A stretch of 64,000 nucleotides of DNA from positions 1-64,000 of the forward strand of contig JBEKMN010000036.1 of the NCBI GenBank assembly GCA_050008495.1, read 5' to 3'. Below, piece by piece: positions 16,485-24,833 of this stretch (position 1 is the stretch's first letter; each line of letters opens with the position of its first letter). The notes under the pieces were generated by a model, which worked only from the letters and a program-made list of their open reading frames with translations, ran no database searches and was not told the DNA's origin. Position numbers and translations under genes: made by a program. The DNA is from CAVROP01 sp050008495 (GTDB lineage: Bacteria > Acidobacteriota > Terriglobia > UBA7540).

Positions 16485-17783
16485 GTGCAAGTGCTCCGCC
16501 TTCCACCGCATGGCAGCGTAGATGCGCACTCGGCCGCTCGGATGGTCGTAGAAGATAATCTCTTCGAGGGTGCCGGGATCAAGCTTGCGATAGTCTGCGA
16601 GCTTCAAATCGACCTCGGCTTCGGCATCAGGCAGGCGGGCGGCATTTAGCCCGAAAATGTCCGCTTCGTATTCCTCGGTTCGCGAGTAGCTGTTGTCGAT
16701 GGGTGTGAGCACAAACAAGTAAGTCAAGATTAGGAACGCAAAAAGGGGCAGCGCGGCCAAGTCGCCGGCCGAGTGCGTTCGCCACTTGTCACCCCAGCGC
16801 TTCAAGGCCCACTCGGAACTTCTGCTCAAAAAGGCAAAAGCCAGAACCATGATGATGCCGAAGAACATCAACCCCTTGTAAGCGTGGTGCATGACGTAGT
16901 GACCCATTTCGTGCCCCATCACCGCCTCGATTTCGGCCAGGGAACAGCGCTTCAGCAGGTTGTCGTTCAAAACGATGCGCTCCGTGCCCAGAAATCCGGT
17001 GACGAAGGCGCTGATGCGCGTGGACTGCCGCGAGGCGTCCTGCACATACACGTCCTTGGCGGAGATGCCGTTTGCCCGCGCCATGCTGAGAATAGGATCG
17101 CGAATCGCCGGGTCCTCAAGCCGCGTGTACTTGTTGAAGAGCGGAGCGACGTACACCGGTGCAATGAGGGCGAAGAAGGTCAGAAAGACGAGGCTGGTCG
17201 CCGCACCCCAGATCCACCAAGTCCGCGGCAGGCGGCGCACAATGCCGTAAAGCGCCATCATCAGCAGCCCGCCGAAAACTAGACCTACAGCCAGTCCCTT
17301 CAACTGATCGCCCAGCCAGGGACCAAACGTCTGAGTCGCCAAGCCGTATTTATGCTCGCGAACGAATCCCTCGTAAACACCGAGAGGGAAGGTGAGCACC
17401 GAGATGAATACCAGGAACTCGGCCCAGTAGATGAAAGTGTGGATCGGCTTAAAGCGCGTGACGCGCTCCGCCCAGTCGCGCATGCGCGCCGACCAGCCGG
17501 TCGCCAGCAGGAGAATGAATACGAATGAGGAAGCCAGAAAGTCCCATAGAATAAGCCAGTAGCCGCCCTCGAAGTAGGCGTCGGATTTGGCTTTCTTATC
17601 CGGCGGCACTTTGGCCAGGTAAGCGCTGGTTGCGGCAACGGGATCGAAGTGCTCAGGGGTCGAAGTGATAGCGGTTGCGCCAGTTGGCATTGGCGGCTGT
17701 GTCCCTTGCCCCGTTACGTAAGCCGCCGACGCCAGCACGGTAGCTACCGCGAAAAACGCTAGAAGTGTGGTTCTGTGACGCAT
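16464..17783 (-). CDS. M48 family (Ste24/CAAX protease-like) membrane metallopeptidase
   Basis: 439 residues with a signal-like N-terminus, an M48 N-terminal membrane domain (several helices between about 60 and 220) and the zinc site HEMGH at residues 291-295 followed by further membrane segments. The third zinc-ligand region is SRTEEYEADIFGLNAA, with the EADIFG Glu. This matches STE24-type proteases, which cleave near membranes and handle damaged membrane proteins. GGAGGAATTC lies just before the ATG. The last codons (LGNRE-stop) are read from the GGGAACA heptamer array, so the natural C-terminus may have been replaced. It lies inside the rod-shape block. Confidence 0.9.
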   Translation of the reverse strand: MRHRTTLLAFFAVATVLASAAYVTGQGTQPPMPTGATAITSTPEHFDPVAATSAYLAKVPPDKKAKSDAYFEGGYWLILWDFLASSFVFILLLATGWSARMRDWAERVTRFKPIHTFIYWAEFLVFISVLTFPLGVYEGFVREHKYGLATQTFGPWLGDQLKGLAVGLVFGGLLMMALYGIVRRLPRTWWIWGAATSLVFLTFFALIAPVYVAPLFNKYTRLEDPAIRDPILSMARANGISAKDVYVQDASRQSTRISAFVTGFLGTERIVLNDNLLKRCSLAEIEAVMGHEMGHYVMHHAYKGLMFFGIIMVLAFAFLSRSSEWALKRWGDKWRTHSAGDLAALPLFAFLILTYLFVLTPIDNSYSRTEEYEADIFGLNAARLPDAEAEVDLKLADYRKLDPGTLEEIIFYDHPSGRVRIYAAMRWKAEHLHELGNRE

Positions 17784-17805
17784 GAATTCCTCCCTGGCTT
17801 AGTCG

Positions 17806-17890
17806 TCATTCCCGTGAATCCGACCGTAGGGGCGGTTCGCGAACCGCCCCTACTTCCCACCGCTGGATTTCCGCCTTCGCGGGAACGCCG
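17806..17890. repeat. Composite repeat: perfect 28-bp palindrome inside a TTCCCGCGAAGGCGG-type pair
   Basis: Positions 17826-17853 form a perfect palindrome (GTAGGGGCGGTTCG plus its complement). It is flanked by CGTCATTCCCGTGAATCCG on the left and CTGGATTTCCGCCTTCGCGG on the right, a nested dispersed element. On the minus strand it codes for the last residues and the stop of the Phd-like gene. Confidence 0.8.
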
Positions 17891-18164
17891 TATGTTTGGA
17901 AGGTGGCGGAGCAGGTTGGCGCCTCCGCAACCACCGGATTGCCTCCCAATCCTCCGGCGGAACAGCGGGCGATTCAATGTCGCCTACAATCTCCACCACG
18001 CCTTTGAGACCGCCGAACACATCGTCATTGCGCCTGCCAACGGGAACTAGCTTCGCCACCGGCTTGCCACGCTTGGTGACAATGACGGGTTCCCTCGTAT
18101 CACGAACTTCGCTCACCACACTTAAGCACTTCGACTTGAATTCCGTTACACCCATCGTCTTCAT
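17850..18164 (-). CDS. Phd/YefM-type antitoxin with repeat-encoded tail
   Basis: 104 residues. The N-terminal Phd fold is clear: MKTMGVTEFKSKCLSVVSEV, then EPVIVTKRGKPVAKLVPV, the DNA-binding and dimer part of type II antitoxins. The next region (FGGLKGVVEIVGDIESPAVP) is the toxin-binding linker seen with VapC-like partners. The last 14 or so residues (TAFPRRRKSSGGK) and the TAG are read from the dispersed palindromic repeat. No toxin gene follows, so it is solitary. I chose the ATG at 18164 because GAGG lies about 6 bp upstream. Confidence 0.8.
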   Translation of the reverse strand: MKTMGVTEFKSKCLSVVSEVRDTREPVIVTKRGKPVAKLVPVGRRNDDVFGGLKGVVEIVGDIESPAVPPEDWEAIRWLRRRQPAPPPSKHTAFPRRRKSSGGK

Positions 18165-18340
18165 GAGCACCTCGTCGTGTCTGGGGTCAGACTACCCGCC
18201 ATTCAGCGGCGGGGTCTGGCAGCGAGTCGGTAGGGCAACCGGCAAGAACACAGAATGCAACCCGATCCCCCTCGGCGGGCCGGCGCAACTCTTCATGCTG
18301 GCGATATCGTTTTTGTGGCTTAGCACTTCTGAGGTTACTT

Positions 18341-18553
18341 CTAGGCAAGCATGAGGCGCTCGCCTTTCGGCTCCGGGACAGGGTCGCCGAATTCCTTGGC
18401 GGTATCAATCCACAAGCGGATGGCTTCATTGGCGTTCGCCAGGGCCACTTCCTGGGTACTGCCATGGGCCATGCATCCAGGCAGTTCCGGGACTTCAGCA
18501 ACGTAGGTTTGGTCTGTGGCACTCCAGTAGATTATGATTTCATATTTATACAT
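18341..18553 (-). CDS. HicB family antitoxin
   Basis: 70 residues with the classic pattern: YKYEIIIYWSATDQTYVAEV, then PELPGCMAHGSTQEVALANA and NEAIRLWIDTAKEFGDPVPEP. HicB binds a HicA RNase and represses its own operon. The gene begins 2 bp after the stop of the sugar-isomerase fragment, so the two are cotranscribed. No HicA is found, and the 170 bp downstream to the Phd-like gene hold no convincing gene. Confidence 0.85.
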   Translation of the reverse strand: MYKYEIIIYWSATDQTYVAEVPELPGCMAHGSTQEVALANANEAIRLWIDTAKEFGDPVPEPKGERLMLA

Positions 18554-18555
18554 GT

Positions 18556-18747
18556 CTACGCCTCGCCACTCCCAAGCCCGTAACGCAAAATGACTTGCCG
18601 GCCATATTTGGTCTCTTCGGGAGTCAGGCAGAGGCTCTTGTAACCTTGCTGCTCGAGGGTGCGCAAAACCTCTTCCCGTCCGTCGCGGGCCAGAACGGCG
18701 GGAAAGAAACCGCGATTGCCGACGATGACACCTAAAGTCGTTGCCAT
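18556..18747 (-). pseudogene. N-terminal fragment of an L-fucose/L-arabinose isomerase-like protein
   Basis: 63 codons starting MATTLGVIVGNRGFFPAVLA, then REEVLRTLEQQGYKSLCLTPEETKYG. This is how fucose/arabinose isomerase-type sugar isomerases begin (LGVIVGNR.FFP....GRE). The remaining roughly 400 residues are missing, and the frame ends in an unrelated 13-residue tail followed by hicB. A good GGAGG precedes the ATG, so it may still be translated, perhaps only to couple hicB. I infer a truncation remnant; a retained short protein is also possible. Confidence 0.6.
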
Positions 18748-18797
18748 GGAAAGCCTCCGTTACACGGTTTCTGAGAGTCGAGATTCTAGCAGGAATT

Positions 18798-18969
18798 GGG
18801 AATGGTGAATAGTGAATGGTGAATTCAATAGTGACTCAATTTCCGGCGGTGCGGGCGTCCCGCCCGCTCTCGCGAGGGCATTCCTTCGCAGTGCTCGGGA
18901 CAGGCTTTGCCCGCACCACAAACAGCGATTTTCGGCTCGTCACTCGTCACTTGTCACTCTTCACTGCTC
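18798..18969. repeat. Heptamer arrays flanking a GGGCATTCCTTCG palindrome after mreD
   Basis: Left array 18798-18825: GGGAATG, GTGAATA, GTGAATG, GTGAATT. Right array 18934-18969: reverse complement of GAGTGACAAGTGACGAGTGAC, ending on the first base of the mreD stop. Between them lies a GGGCATTCCTTCG...GGCTTTGCCC palindrome (about 18873-18912), which has a relative at about 22026-22062. Confidence 0.8.
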
Positions 18970-19472
18970 TACCGGAACCGGTCAAGGATCGGAAAGAAGA
19001 TCAAACTGAGCGCCACGTTGACCAGAACGGAGCTGGCCCGATCAAGCAGCAGGAAAGGCGGCGGGGATTCCAGCAAGGCGTGTTGGAGGGCGGTCATGCA
19101 AAGATCGTGAATTAAAACGAGCGCTGCGGTCGCGACACAGCGGGCAAAAAGTGTTTCAAAGTTAAACCGCATGGCGGCGGAGGCAGCCAGATATCCGACC
19201 ACTGCTTTCGCCATACCGAACATGCCGAGATAACCATGTGACAGCGCATCCTGCACCAGGCCAAGAACCGAGCCTAAGGCGATGCCGAAAACCTGGTTCT
19301 GGCGAATCAGGGTGAAATACACCGTGACGAGCAAGGGGAAATCCATCAGTCCTGCCACCGGGATTAGAACCGGCAAGACAGTCTGGAGTAGGAGCGCCGC
19401 CAGTACGCTCACCAGAAGGGTAACGTAATGGACTCGAAAAGCCTCGACTTCTCGCTCGGGAGCTACGGGCAT
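18969..19472 (-). CDS. mreD: Rod shape-determining membrane protein MreD
   Basis: 167 residues with about five membrane helices, the MreD size and profile (LLVTVYFTLIRQNQVFGIALGSVLGLVQDALSHGYLGMFGMAKA is the conserved middle, positions about 50-93). MreD links MreC to the elongation machinery in the inner membrane. It lies 64 bp downstream of mreC on the same strand. Its TAG stop abuts the heptamer array. The N-terminus begins at the ATG at 19472. Confidence 0.88.
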   Translation of the reverse strand: MPVAPEREVEAFRVHYVTLLVSVLAALLLQTVLPVLIPVAGLMDFPLLVTVYFTLIRQNQVFGIALGSVLGLVQDALSHGYLGMFGMAKAVVGYLAASAAMRFNFETLFARCVATAALVLIHDLCMTALQHALLESPPPFLLLDRASSVLVNVALSLIFFPILDRFR

Positions 19473-19536
19473 GGTCTTTTCAGCCTACCCAGTGGATCGA
19501 AGGTGTGGGAACTGGTCTCCTGAAACTTCACGCCGA

Positions 19537-20451
19537 TCACGGACGAGCGTTAGAGGCTTGCTGTTGTGCTGAATTAGGCTTCAGAACTACCAGCACGGTT
19601 TCCAGCCGGCTCAGGTCCACGGCCGGCTTCACCTCGACGTTCTTATAGATGTTGCCCGCGCTGGTTTGTACCACCATTCCTACGCGAAGGCCCTTGGGGT
19701 AAATCTGGTCGAGGCCCGAGGTCAGAACAGTCTCGCCAAAAGAAATGGGCTCTTCGTTCATGATATAGCGGATCAAACAGAGGTTTTCGCTATCGCCCTT
19801 GAGCACGCCCTGGACACGCGTCTTCTCCAACATGGCGCCGACTCCGCTGGCGGGATCGGTGAGCAGGAGCACCTGGGAAGAACGTGGAAAGACAGCAATT
19901 GTCTTGCCGACGACGCCTTCCGGAGTGATAACGGCGAGGTCCGCCGTCAGGCCGGCATCTACGCCCTTGCCGATGAAAATGGCGTTCGAGTTCTCGCCCG
20001 GACTGGAAGCGATAACTTCGGCGGCCACGGTCTGAAAGGGGAGTTGGTTCTTGAAATCCAGGATGGAGCGTAGCCTGCCGGACTCCGCCGCCTGCTCGGA
20101 GAGTTGCAGGATCTGGGACTCCGCCGACGCAAGCTGGACGCGAAGCTGCTGATTCTCCTGTTGGGCGTGCAAGAGGCTTCGATAGGTTCTCCAGGCCCCC
20201 ACGGAGAGATCTGTCATACCGTGCATTGAACGTTGGAACGGATCGACCACGGCGACAGCCCAGACGCGAATGAGCCGGACGTCATTGTTGCGCGTAATTT
20301 GTATGGAGAGGAGCAGGAGTTGTACAACCAGGACCCCGGCAAGGACGAAAGAAGGGCGGTGGCGTGCGATGAAAGCCTGCACGTTCGGGCCGTCGCGCGT
20401 GACGGGTTGGCCGGGCGCTCCCGGTTCCGGGCTGTTGGGATCGAACGTCAT
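19537..20451 (-). CDS. mreC: Rod shape-determining protein MreC
   Basis: 304 residues. After a basic N-terminus there is one membrane segment (FVLAGVLVVQLLLLSIQI, about 35-52) and a coiled coil (YRSLLHAQQENQQLRVQLAS, about 90-125). The periplasmic beta domain follows with the family landmarks VIASSPGENSNAIFIGKGVDAG and ITPEGVVGKT. MreC scaffolds PBP2 and RodA. Its ATG overlaps the mreB stop by 4 bp, so translation is coupled to the damaged mreB. Confidence 0.93.
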   Translation of the reverse strand: MTFDPNSPEPGAPGQPVTRDGPNVQAFIARHRPSFVLAGVLVVQLLLLSIQITRNNDVRLIRVWAVAVVDPFQRSMHGMTDLSVGAWRTYRSLLHAQQENQQLRVQLASAESQILQLSEQAAESGRLRSILDFKNQLPFQTVAAEVIASSPGENSNAIFIGKGVDAGLTADLAVITPEGVVGKTIAVFPRSSQVLLLTDPASGVGAMLEKTRVQGVLKGDSENLCLIRYIMNEEPISFGETVLTSGLDQIYPKGLRVGMVVQTSAGNIYKNVEVKPAVDLSRLETVLVVLKPNSAQQQASNARP

Positions 20452-21403
20452 TCTATTGCGACTCGCCGCAAAAGGTTGAAATCCGTCAGCATTCTACCGG
20501 TTCCTAGCACGACCGAGGCCAAAGGGTCCTCGGCAATGGAAACCGGCAAACCAGTTTCTTCACGAATCCTCTTATCGAGGTTCTTGAGCAAGGCTCCGCC
20601 CCCCGTGAGCACAATGCCGCGATCGGAGATATCGGCCGAGAGCTCCGGCGGTGTGCGCTCCAAAGCCACCCGGATGGCGTTCAGGATCGTTGCCACACAT
20701 TCGGAGAGTGAGTCACGAATCTCCGAGTCGTCGATGGCGATCGTCTTCGGGATGCCCTCCAGCAAATGACGTCCTTTGATTTCCATGGTGAGCGGAGATT
20801 CGAGCGGATAAGCGGAGCCGATCTCGATTTTGATCTGCTCGGCCGTCCGCTCGCCAATGAGCAAGTTGTACTTGCGCTTGAGATAGGCGGTAATCGCCTC
20901 GTCCATCTCATTTCCCGCCACCCGCACGGAGCGGGCATAGACAATGCCGGAGAGGGAGATCACGGCGATGTCCGTGGTACCTCCGCCGATATCCACAATC
21001 ATGCTGCCGGAGGGCTCGGTGATGGGCAGGCCGGCGCCGATGGCCGCCATCATGGCCTGCTCGACCAGGAACACTTCGCGATGACAATCCGGGGATGCAC
21101 GAACATCTTGCGATTGTGCGCCTTCTGGATGAAATAGTTCAGCATCTTCTCAGTAACTTTGAAGTCCGCGATGACGCCGTCTTTCAGAGGGCGGATGGCA
21201 ACGATGTTTCCGGGCGTGCGTCCCAGCATGTCCTTGGCTTCGCGACCCACTGCCTCGATATCGCCGCTGATCTTGTTAAGAGCGACGATCGAGGGTTCGT
21301 TAACCACGATGCCCTTGCCACGCGCGAAGACCAGAGTGTTGGCGGTGCCAAGGTCAATCGCAAGATCGGAGGAGAACACGCTGAACAAGGAACGTACATT
21401 CAT
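20448..21403 (-). pseudogene. mreB: MreB actin homologue, disrupted by an internal deletion and frameshift
   Basis: Two frames together cover MreB. The first (21403 down to about 21080, 108 residues) has the phosphate-1 motif DLGTANTLVF and ends at KMFVHPRIVI. The second resumes at EVFLVEQAM (about 21077) and runs to 20448 with the phosphate-2 motif VDIGGGTTDIAV and the adenosine motif LTGGGALL. The conserved stretch of about 24 residues normally between them (the GVPSEIT...YRAKAS region) is missing, and the join changes frame. The two parts plus 24 residues add to about 341, the normal length, so roughly 70 bp are lost. mreC and mreD are intact. This is either a real lesion or an assembly error. 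Confidence 0.85.
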
Positions 21404-21466
21404 AGATCAGTCTCAGACCACTTCCTTAGTATCGGCATTAACCCATCGAAGCTAAGGAGTTATCAA

Positions 21467-21661
21467 ATGAAGAACAAGACACAAAAGTACTACACTGCGG
21501 GCGGAGAGCGCCGCCCTCTGTTTCCGGACTCCGCGACTCTCGACTCAAGATCGCGCTCACCTCGCTGGCCGGACGATACTTATGGCAGGGTCCCGCAGAA
21601 GCCCGCCCCAACAGAGAGAGTGCGATTCCGCAGACGCGGTGTCGCCACAAGTCATTTTTGA
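21467..21661 (+). CDS. Small basic hypothetical protein divergent from mreB
   Basis: 64 residues starting MKNKTQKYYTAGGERRPLFP and ending RFRRRGVATSHF. AAGGAG lies 7 bp before the ATG, a better RBS than most in this window. The protein is Arg/Pro/Ser-rich, has no membrane segment and is probably disordered. I recognise no family. It faces away from mreB across 63 bp. It could be a real small protein or an open frame by chance in GC-rich DNA. Confidence 0.35.
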   Translation: MKNKTQKYYTAGGERRPLFPDSATLDSRSRSPRWPDDTYGRVPQKPAPTERVRFRRRGVATSHF

Positions 21662-22131
21662 ACAACTTGCCGGGTCAACACGGGGCGACAAAATTGCCCG
21701 TCCCGCCCTTTCCGAACACCGCTGCCGCCACCACGTTGGAGGGCGAAGTGCCTTACCTTGCGTGGTTTCGCGGTTGCAGGAATACAGCCTGCTTATTCTT
21801 GTCCAAACCTGACATAGGGTCAAGGGAATTCAAGGGAAATCTCGTGCGCGCGGCGCTGCAGCGCCAAGTCGAGCCGGGAGGCACAGCGTGCCTGGGGGCG
21901 GGACAAGGCCAAAATGTCCTAGCAGGACGCCAGGGGCGCGTCCATCCCGCCGGCCCGCGTTGTAGGCATACGGGCGTCTGACGGGAAACGGCACCGATGA
22001 TGAGGCACCGGCTCAATTTCCCGTGGCCGGGCATTCCTTCGCTGCGCTCAGGACAAGCTCTGCCCGTGTACCCTCGCGGTCGAGATGGCCGTGGCACCTC
22101 AAAGTGCGTCACTACTGATTATAACCACAGG
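21662..22131. other. Intergenic region upstream of the PpiD-like gene
   Basis: About 470 bp with no convincing gene. It contains GGCACAGCGTGCCTGGGGGC (a short palindrome near 21880-21900) and a GGGCATTCCTTCGCTGCGCTCAGG-type dispersed repeat at about 22026-22062. Confidence 0.45.
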
Positions 22132-22161
22132 TTGCCGGGATCGAGTGCTCTCCACTATAAT
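22132..22161 (+). promoter_or_regulatory. Sigma-70-like promoter for the PpiD-like gene
   Basis: TTGCCG at 22132-22137, an 18-bp spacer and a perfect TATAAT at 22156-22161. The predicted start lies about 25 bp before the ATG at 22194, leaving room for the GAGGAG RBS. Confidence 0.6.
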
Positions 22162-22193
22162 AGGGAAGTTTAAGCTGCGCACGAGGAGCTTTC

Positions 22194-24125
22194 ATGTTTA
22201 GATTCTTGAAGAAAAACAAAGAAGCAGTGAAGAAATACCTGCTGATATTCTTTTTGAGCATTGTGTCCATTGGCATGGTGATCACGTTGGCGCCGATTCC
22301 CACGGGCGATACCAGTCGCACGGAGACAAACGTCTTGGCGTCCATGAACGGATTCAACATCACCACGACGGACTTGCAGAAGACGATTCAAAGCCGGTTT
22401 CGAAATTCCCCGCAGGTCGACCAGGCGAAGATCATCCCTGCTATCGCCGGTAGACTTCTGGACACATTGATCCTGCAGCGGGCGGTGATTGTTCAGGCCA
22501 GGAAGATGGGCATTGAAGTGTCTGACAAAGAGCTTGGAGAAGCCCTCCAATCCTTCCCCTGGCTAACGCAGGACGGGGCGTTCATTGGCATAAGCCGTTA
22601 CCAGGACGCGGTCCTGCAGCAGACGGGCATGTCGGTGGTGGATTTTGAAGCAGAACTGCGCAGCAGGCTCCTGGAAGACAAAATCCGCAGCGTGGTGACG
22701 GATGGAGCCCAGGTCTCTGCCCCGGAAGTGCGTGAGGAATTCCAGCGCCGCAACGCGAGGGCAAAGGTTGAATATGTCCTGTTCGATCCAAGCCAATATG
22801 TCAAGGCCGTTGAGGTCACGCCGCAAGCCTTGGACGCCTACTTCAAGAAGGACCCGCAAAGATATAAGGTTCCGGAGGAGCGGAAAGTCCGCTACGTCGT
22901 GATCAGTCCCGACGACGTGCGCGGGCGTGTTAAGGTGACGGATGAGGAAGCTCGCCAGTACTACACCCAACACCTTTCCGATTACAGAATCCCCGACCGG
23001 GTAAAAGTGGCTCACATTCTCTTCAAGACGACAGGCAAAAACCCCACGGAAATTGCGGATATTCAAAAGAAAGCTGAGGACGTCCTCAAGCAGATCAAAG
23101 GTGGAGCTGATTTTGGAGAGTTGGCGAAGAAGGACTCCGACGACGGCTCAGCCTCGAAGGGCGGCGAGTTGGGCTGGGTGGTGCGGGGACAAACCGTGAA
23201 GGAATTTGAGGACAATGCGTTCGCGATGAAGCCCGGAGAGGTGAGCGGCCTCGTCAAGACGGTTTACGGAATCCACATCATCAAGCTGGAGGATAAACAG
23301 ACCGCGCACCTCCAGACTTTTGACGAGGTGAAAGGCACCATCATCGCCGACCTCGAAAAACAGCGAATCGCCGATGCCCAGGAAAAGTTGGCGAATGATT
23401 TGGTCTCCGAACTCAAGTCCAAGCCTGGCGAATTTGAAGGGCTGGCGCGAAAAGCAGGGCTGCAGCCCCAGACTTCCCCGCTCTTCCATTTTGGTCAGGC
23501 CGTTGCCGACCTAGGCAGCGGCGACTCGTTTGAAAACCTGGCCTTCCAACTTCACAAGGGCGAAGTCGGGACACCGATCAGTGTTCCTAAGGGACAGGCG
23601 GTTATCGAAATGGCCGACATCGTTCCGGAGCATGTACCGACTTTGGACGAAGTGCGCGCCCGCGTCGAAGAAGACTACCGCGCACAGCAATCCAGGGTGC
23701 TTGCCGCGGAAAAAGCCGAGCAGTTTGCCGCCCAGGTGAAGACCGGCGATTTTGCTAAGGTCGCGAAGGCGGACGGCCTGACGGTGAAGGAGAGCAACGA
23801 CTTCACACAGCAGGATAATATCGAGGGCGTAGGTTCGGGCTCGCAGCTTCCCACAGCCTTTACGCTGAATGCAGGCGAGACCAGCGGAGTCGTGCCCGTG
23901 GGCGGGAGAAGCCTGGTGTTCAAGCTTGTTGCCCATACCGCGCCCGATGAAGCTGACTTCGCCAAGCAGCGCGATCAAATTACGGAAGAACTCCTCGACC
24001 GCAAGCGGAACCTGAGCTTTGAATTGTACGAACAGAACCTTAAGGCCCAGCTCGTCCGAACCGGGGATTTGAAGCTGAATAATGCTGCCCTCCAGCAGTT
24101 CATTGCGTTGTATAAGAACCAGTAA
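22194..24125 (+). CDS. PpiD/SurA-type membrane-anchored peptidyl-prolyl isomerase
   Basis: 643 residues. A basic N-terminus (MFRFLKKNKEAVKKY) precedes one membrane helix (LLIFFLSIVSIGMVITLAPI), then a SurA-N/PpiD chaperone region (VLASMNGFNITTTDLQKTIQ). A parvulin rotamase domain lies at about 255-360 (VKVAHILFK, GGELGWVVRGQTVKEFEDNAF, YGIHIIKLED). A second, degenerate parvulin-like domain follows. The PpiD architecture suggests folding of exported proteins at the outer face of the inner membrane. GAGGAG lies 6 bp before the ATG and a good promoter precedes it. Heptamer arrays start 2 bp after the TAA. Confidence 0.9.
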   Translation: MFRFLKKNKEAVKKYLLIFFLSIVSIGMVITLAPIPTGDTSRTETNVLASMNGFNITTTDLQKTIQSRFRNSPQVDQAKIIPAIAGRLLDTLILQRAVIVQARKMGIEVSDKELGEALQSFPWLTQDGAFIGISRYQDAVLQQTGMSVVDFEAELRSRLLEDKIRSVVTDGAQVSAPEVREEFQRRNARAKVEYVLFDPSQYVKAVEVTPQALDAYFKKDPQRYKVPEERKVRYVVISPDDVRGRVKVTDEEARQYYTQHLSDYRIPDRVKVAHILFKTTGKNPTEIADIQKKAEDVLKQIKGGADFGELAKKDSDDGSASKGGELGWVVRGQTVKEFEDNAFAMKPGEVSGLVKTVYGIHIIKLEDKQTAHLQTFDEVKGTIIADLEKQRIADAQEKLANDLVSELKSKPGEFEGLARKAGLQPQTSPLFHFGQAVADLGSGDSFENLAFQLHKGEVGTPISVPKGQAVIEMADIVPEHVPTLDEVRARVEEDYRAQQSRVLAAEKAEQFAAQVKTGDFAKVAKADGLTVKESNDFTQQDNIEGVGSGSQLPTAFTLNAGETSGVVPVGGRSLVFKLVAHTAPDEADFAKQRDQITEELLDRKRNLSFELYEQNLKAQLVRTGDLKLNNAALQQFIALYKNQ

Positions 24126-24127
24126 GG

Positions 24128-24290
24128 CAGTGGCCAGTGCTTAGTGGCTAGTTGCTAGTCGCTCAGGCTCACACGAGTGCTTGCCTCCGCATGTTCTACG
24201 GCTGAAGAACACCAACCCGCAAGCCCCAGCTACCAGCCGTCAATATCCACCAGTCGCCGGCCAGCGCTAGCCACTAAGCACTAGCCGCTC
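24128..24290. repeat. Inverted TAGTGGC heptamer arrays
   Basis: Left: CAGTGGC, CAGTGCT, TAGTGGC, TAGTTGC, TAGTCGC at 24128-24162. Right: the inverted relative (GCTAGCCACTAAGCACTAGCC) at about 24251-24290. The left array starts 2 bp after the PpiD-like stop codon. Confidence 0.85.
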
Positions 24291-24365
24291 GGCACGGCTT
24301 TTTCCCCTTGCGCTTCGACAGGAGTCGAGATACCATCTTCCTGTAGAAGCAACAGGGGGAAATCC

Positions 24366-24698
24366 ATGGCGAATAATCGGATCGCTCTGCCGCAAGGCAC
24401 GCTCGATCTGTTGATCCTCAAGACCGTGGCGCTCGAACCCCAGCACGGCTGGGCCATCTCCGAGCGCATTCAGCAGATATCCAGTGACGTACTCCAGGTT
24501 CAGCAAGGCTCGCTCTATCCGGCTCTGCACCGGCTGGAGCGGCGCGGATGGATCAGCGCGAAGTGGGGCGCATCGGACAATAACCGGCGCGCCAAATACT
24601 ACGAATTGACGAAGCATGGGCGAAGGCAGCTCGAAGCCGAAGAGAGCGCCTGGCGGAAACTCACCGCGGCTGTCGGACAAGTGCTGGAAACGGCATAG
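24366..24698 (+). CDS. PadR family transcriptional regulator, acidobacterial type
   Basis: 110 residues of a winged-helix PadR protein: LPQGTLDLLILKTVALEPQH, GWAISERIQQIS, the recognition region QGSLYPALHRLERRGWI, then the wing with AKYYELTKHGRRQL and a C-terminal dimer helix. This short type is the acidobacterial PadR that commonly sits just upstream of ADOP permeases, as here. It probably controls the downstream permeases. A GGGGG-rich weak RBS precedes the ATG. A strong hairpin terminator follows. Confidence 0.92.
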   Translation: MANNRIALPQGTLDLLILKTVALEPQHGWAISERIQQISSDVLQVQQGSLYPALHRLERRGWISAKWGASDNNRRAKYYELTKHGRRQLEAEESAWRKLTAAVGQVLETA

Positions 24699-24726
24699 GC
24701 ATTGCCGATCCGTGCGCTTCACCCGA

Positions 24727-24828
24727 GGTAGCGCGGACCGCCGCATTGGCGGTCCGCGGCTTTTCCTTGGGCTCGGAGACGAGCCGCGGACCCCAAAACC
24801 GGGGGTCCGCGCTACCCTCGATTGGAGG
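24727..24828 (+). terminator. GCGGACC repeat: terminator hairpin plus leader of ADOP permease 1
   Basis: GCGGACCGCC and GGCGGTCCGC (24733-24757) form a 10-bp stem followed by GGCTTTTCC. A second palindrome (GCGGACCCCAAAACCGGGGG, then TCCGCGCTACCC) and ATTGGAGG follow directly before the GTG start. The unit is nearly the same at 27639-27735 before permease 2. Confidence 0.75.
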
Positions 24829-24833
24829 CATCT

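Noticed and set aside
21050..21090. Programmed frameshift in mreB
   Set aside because: A frameshift alone cannot restore the roughly 24 missing conserved residues; deletion or assembly error fits better.
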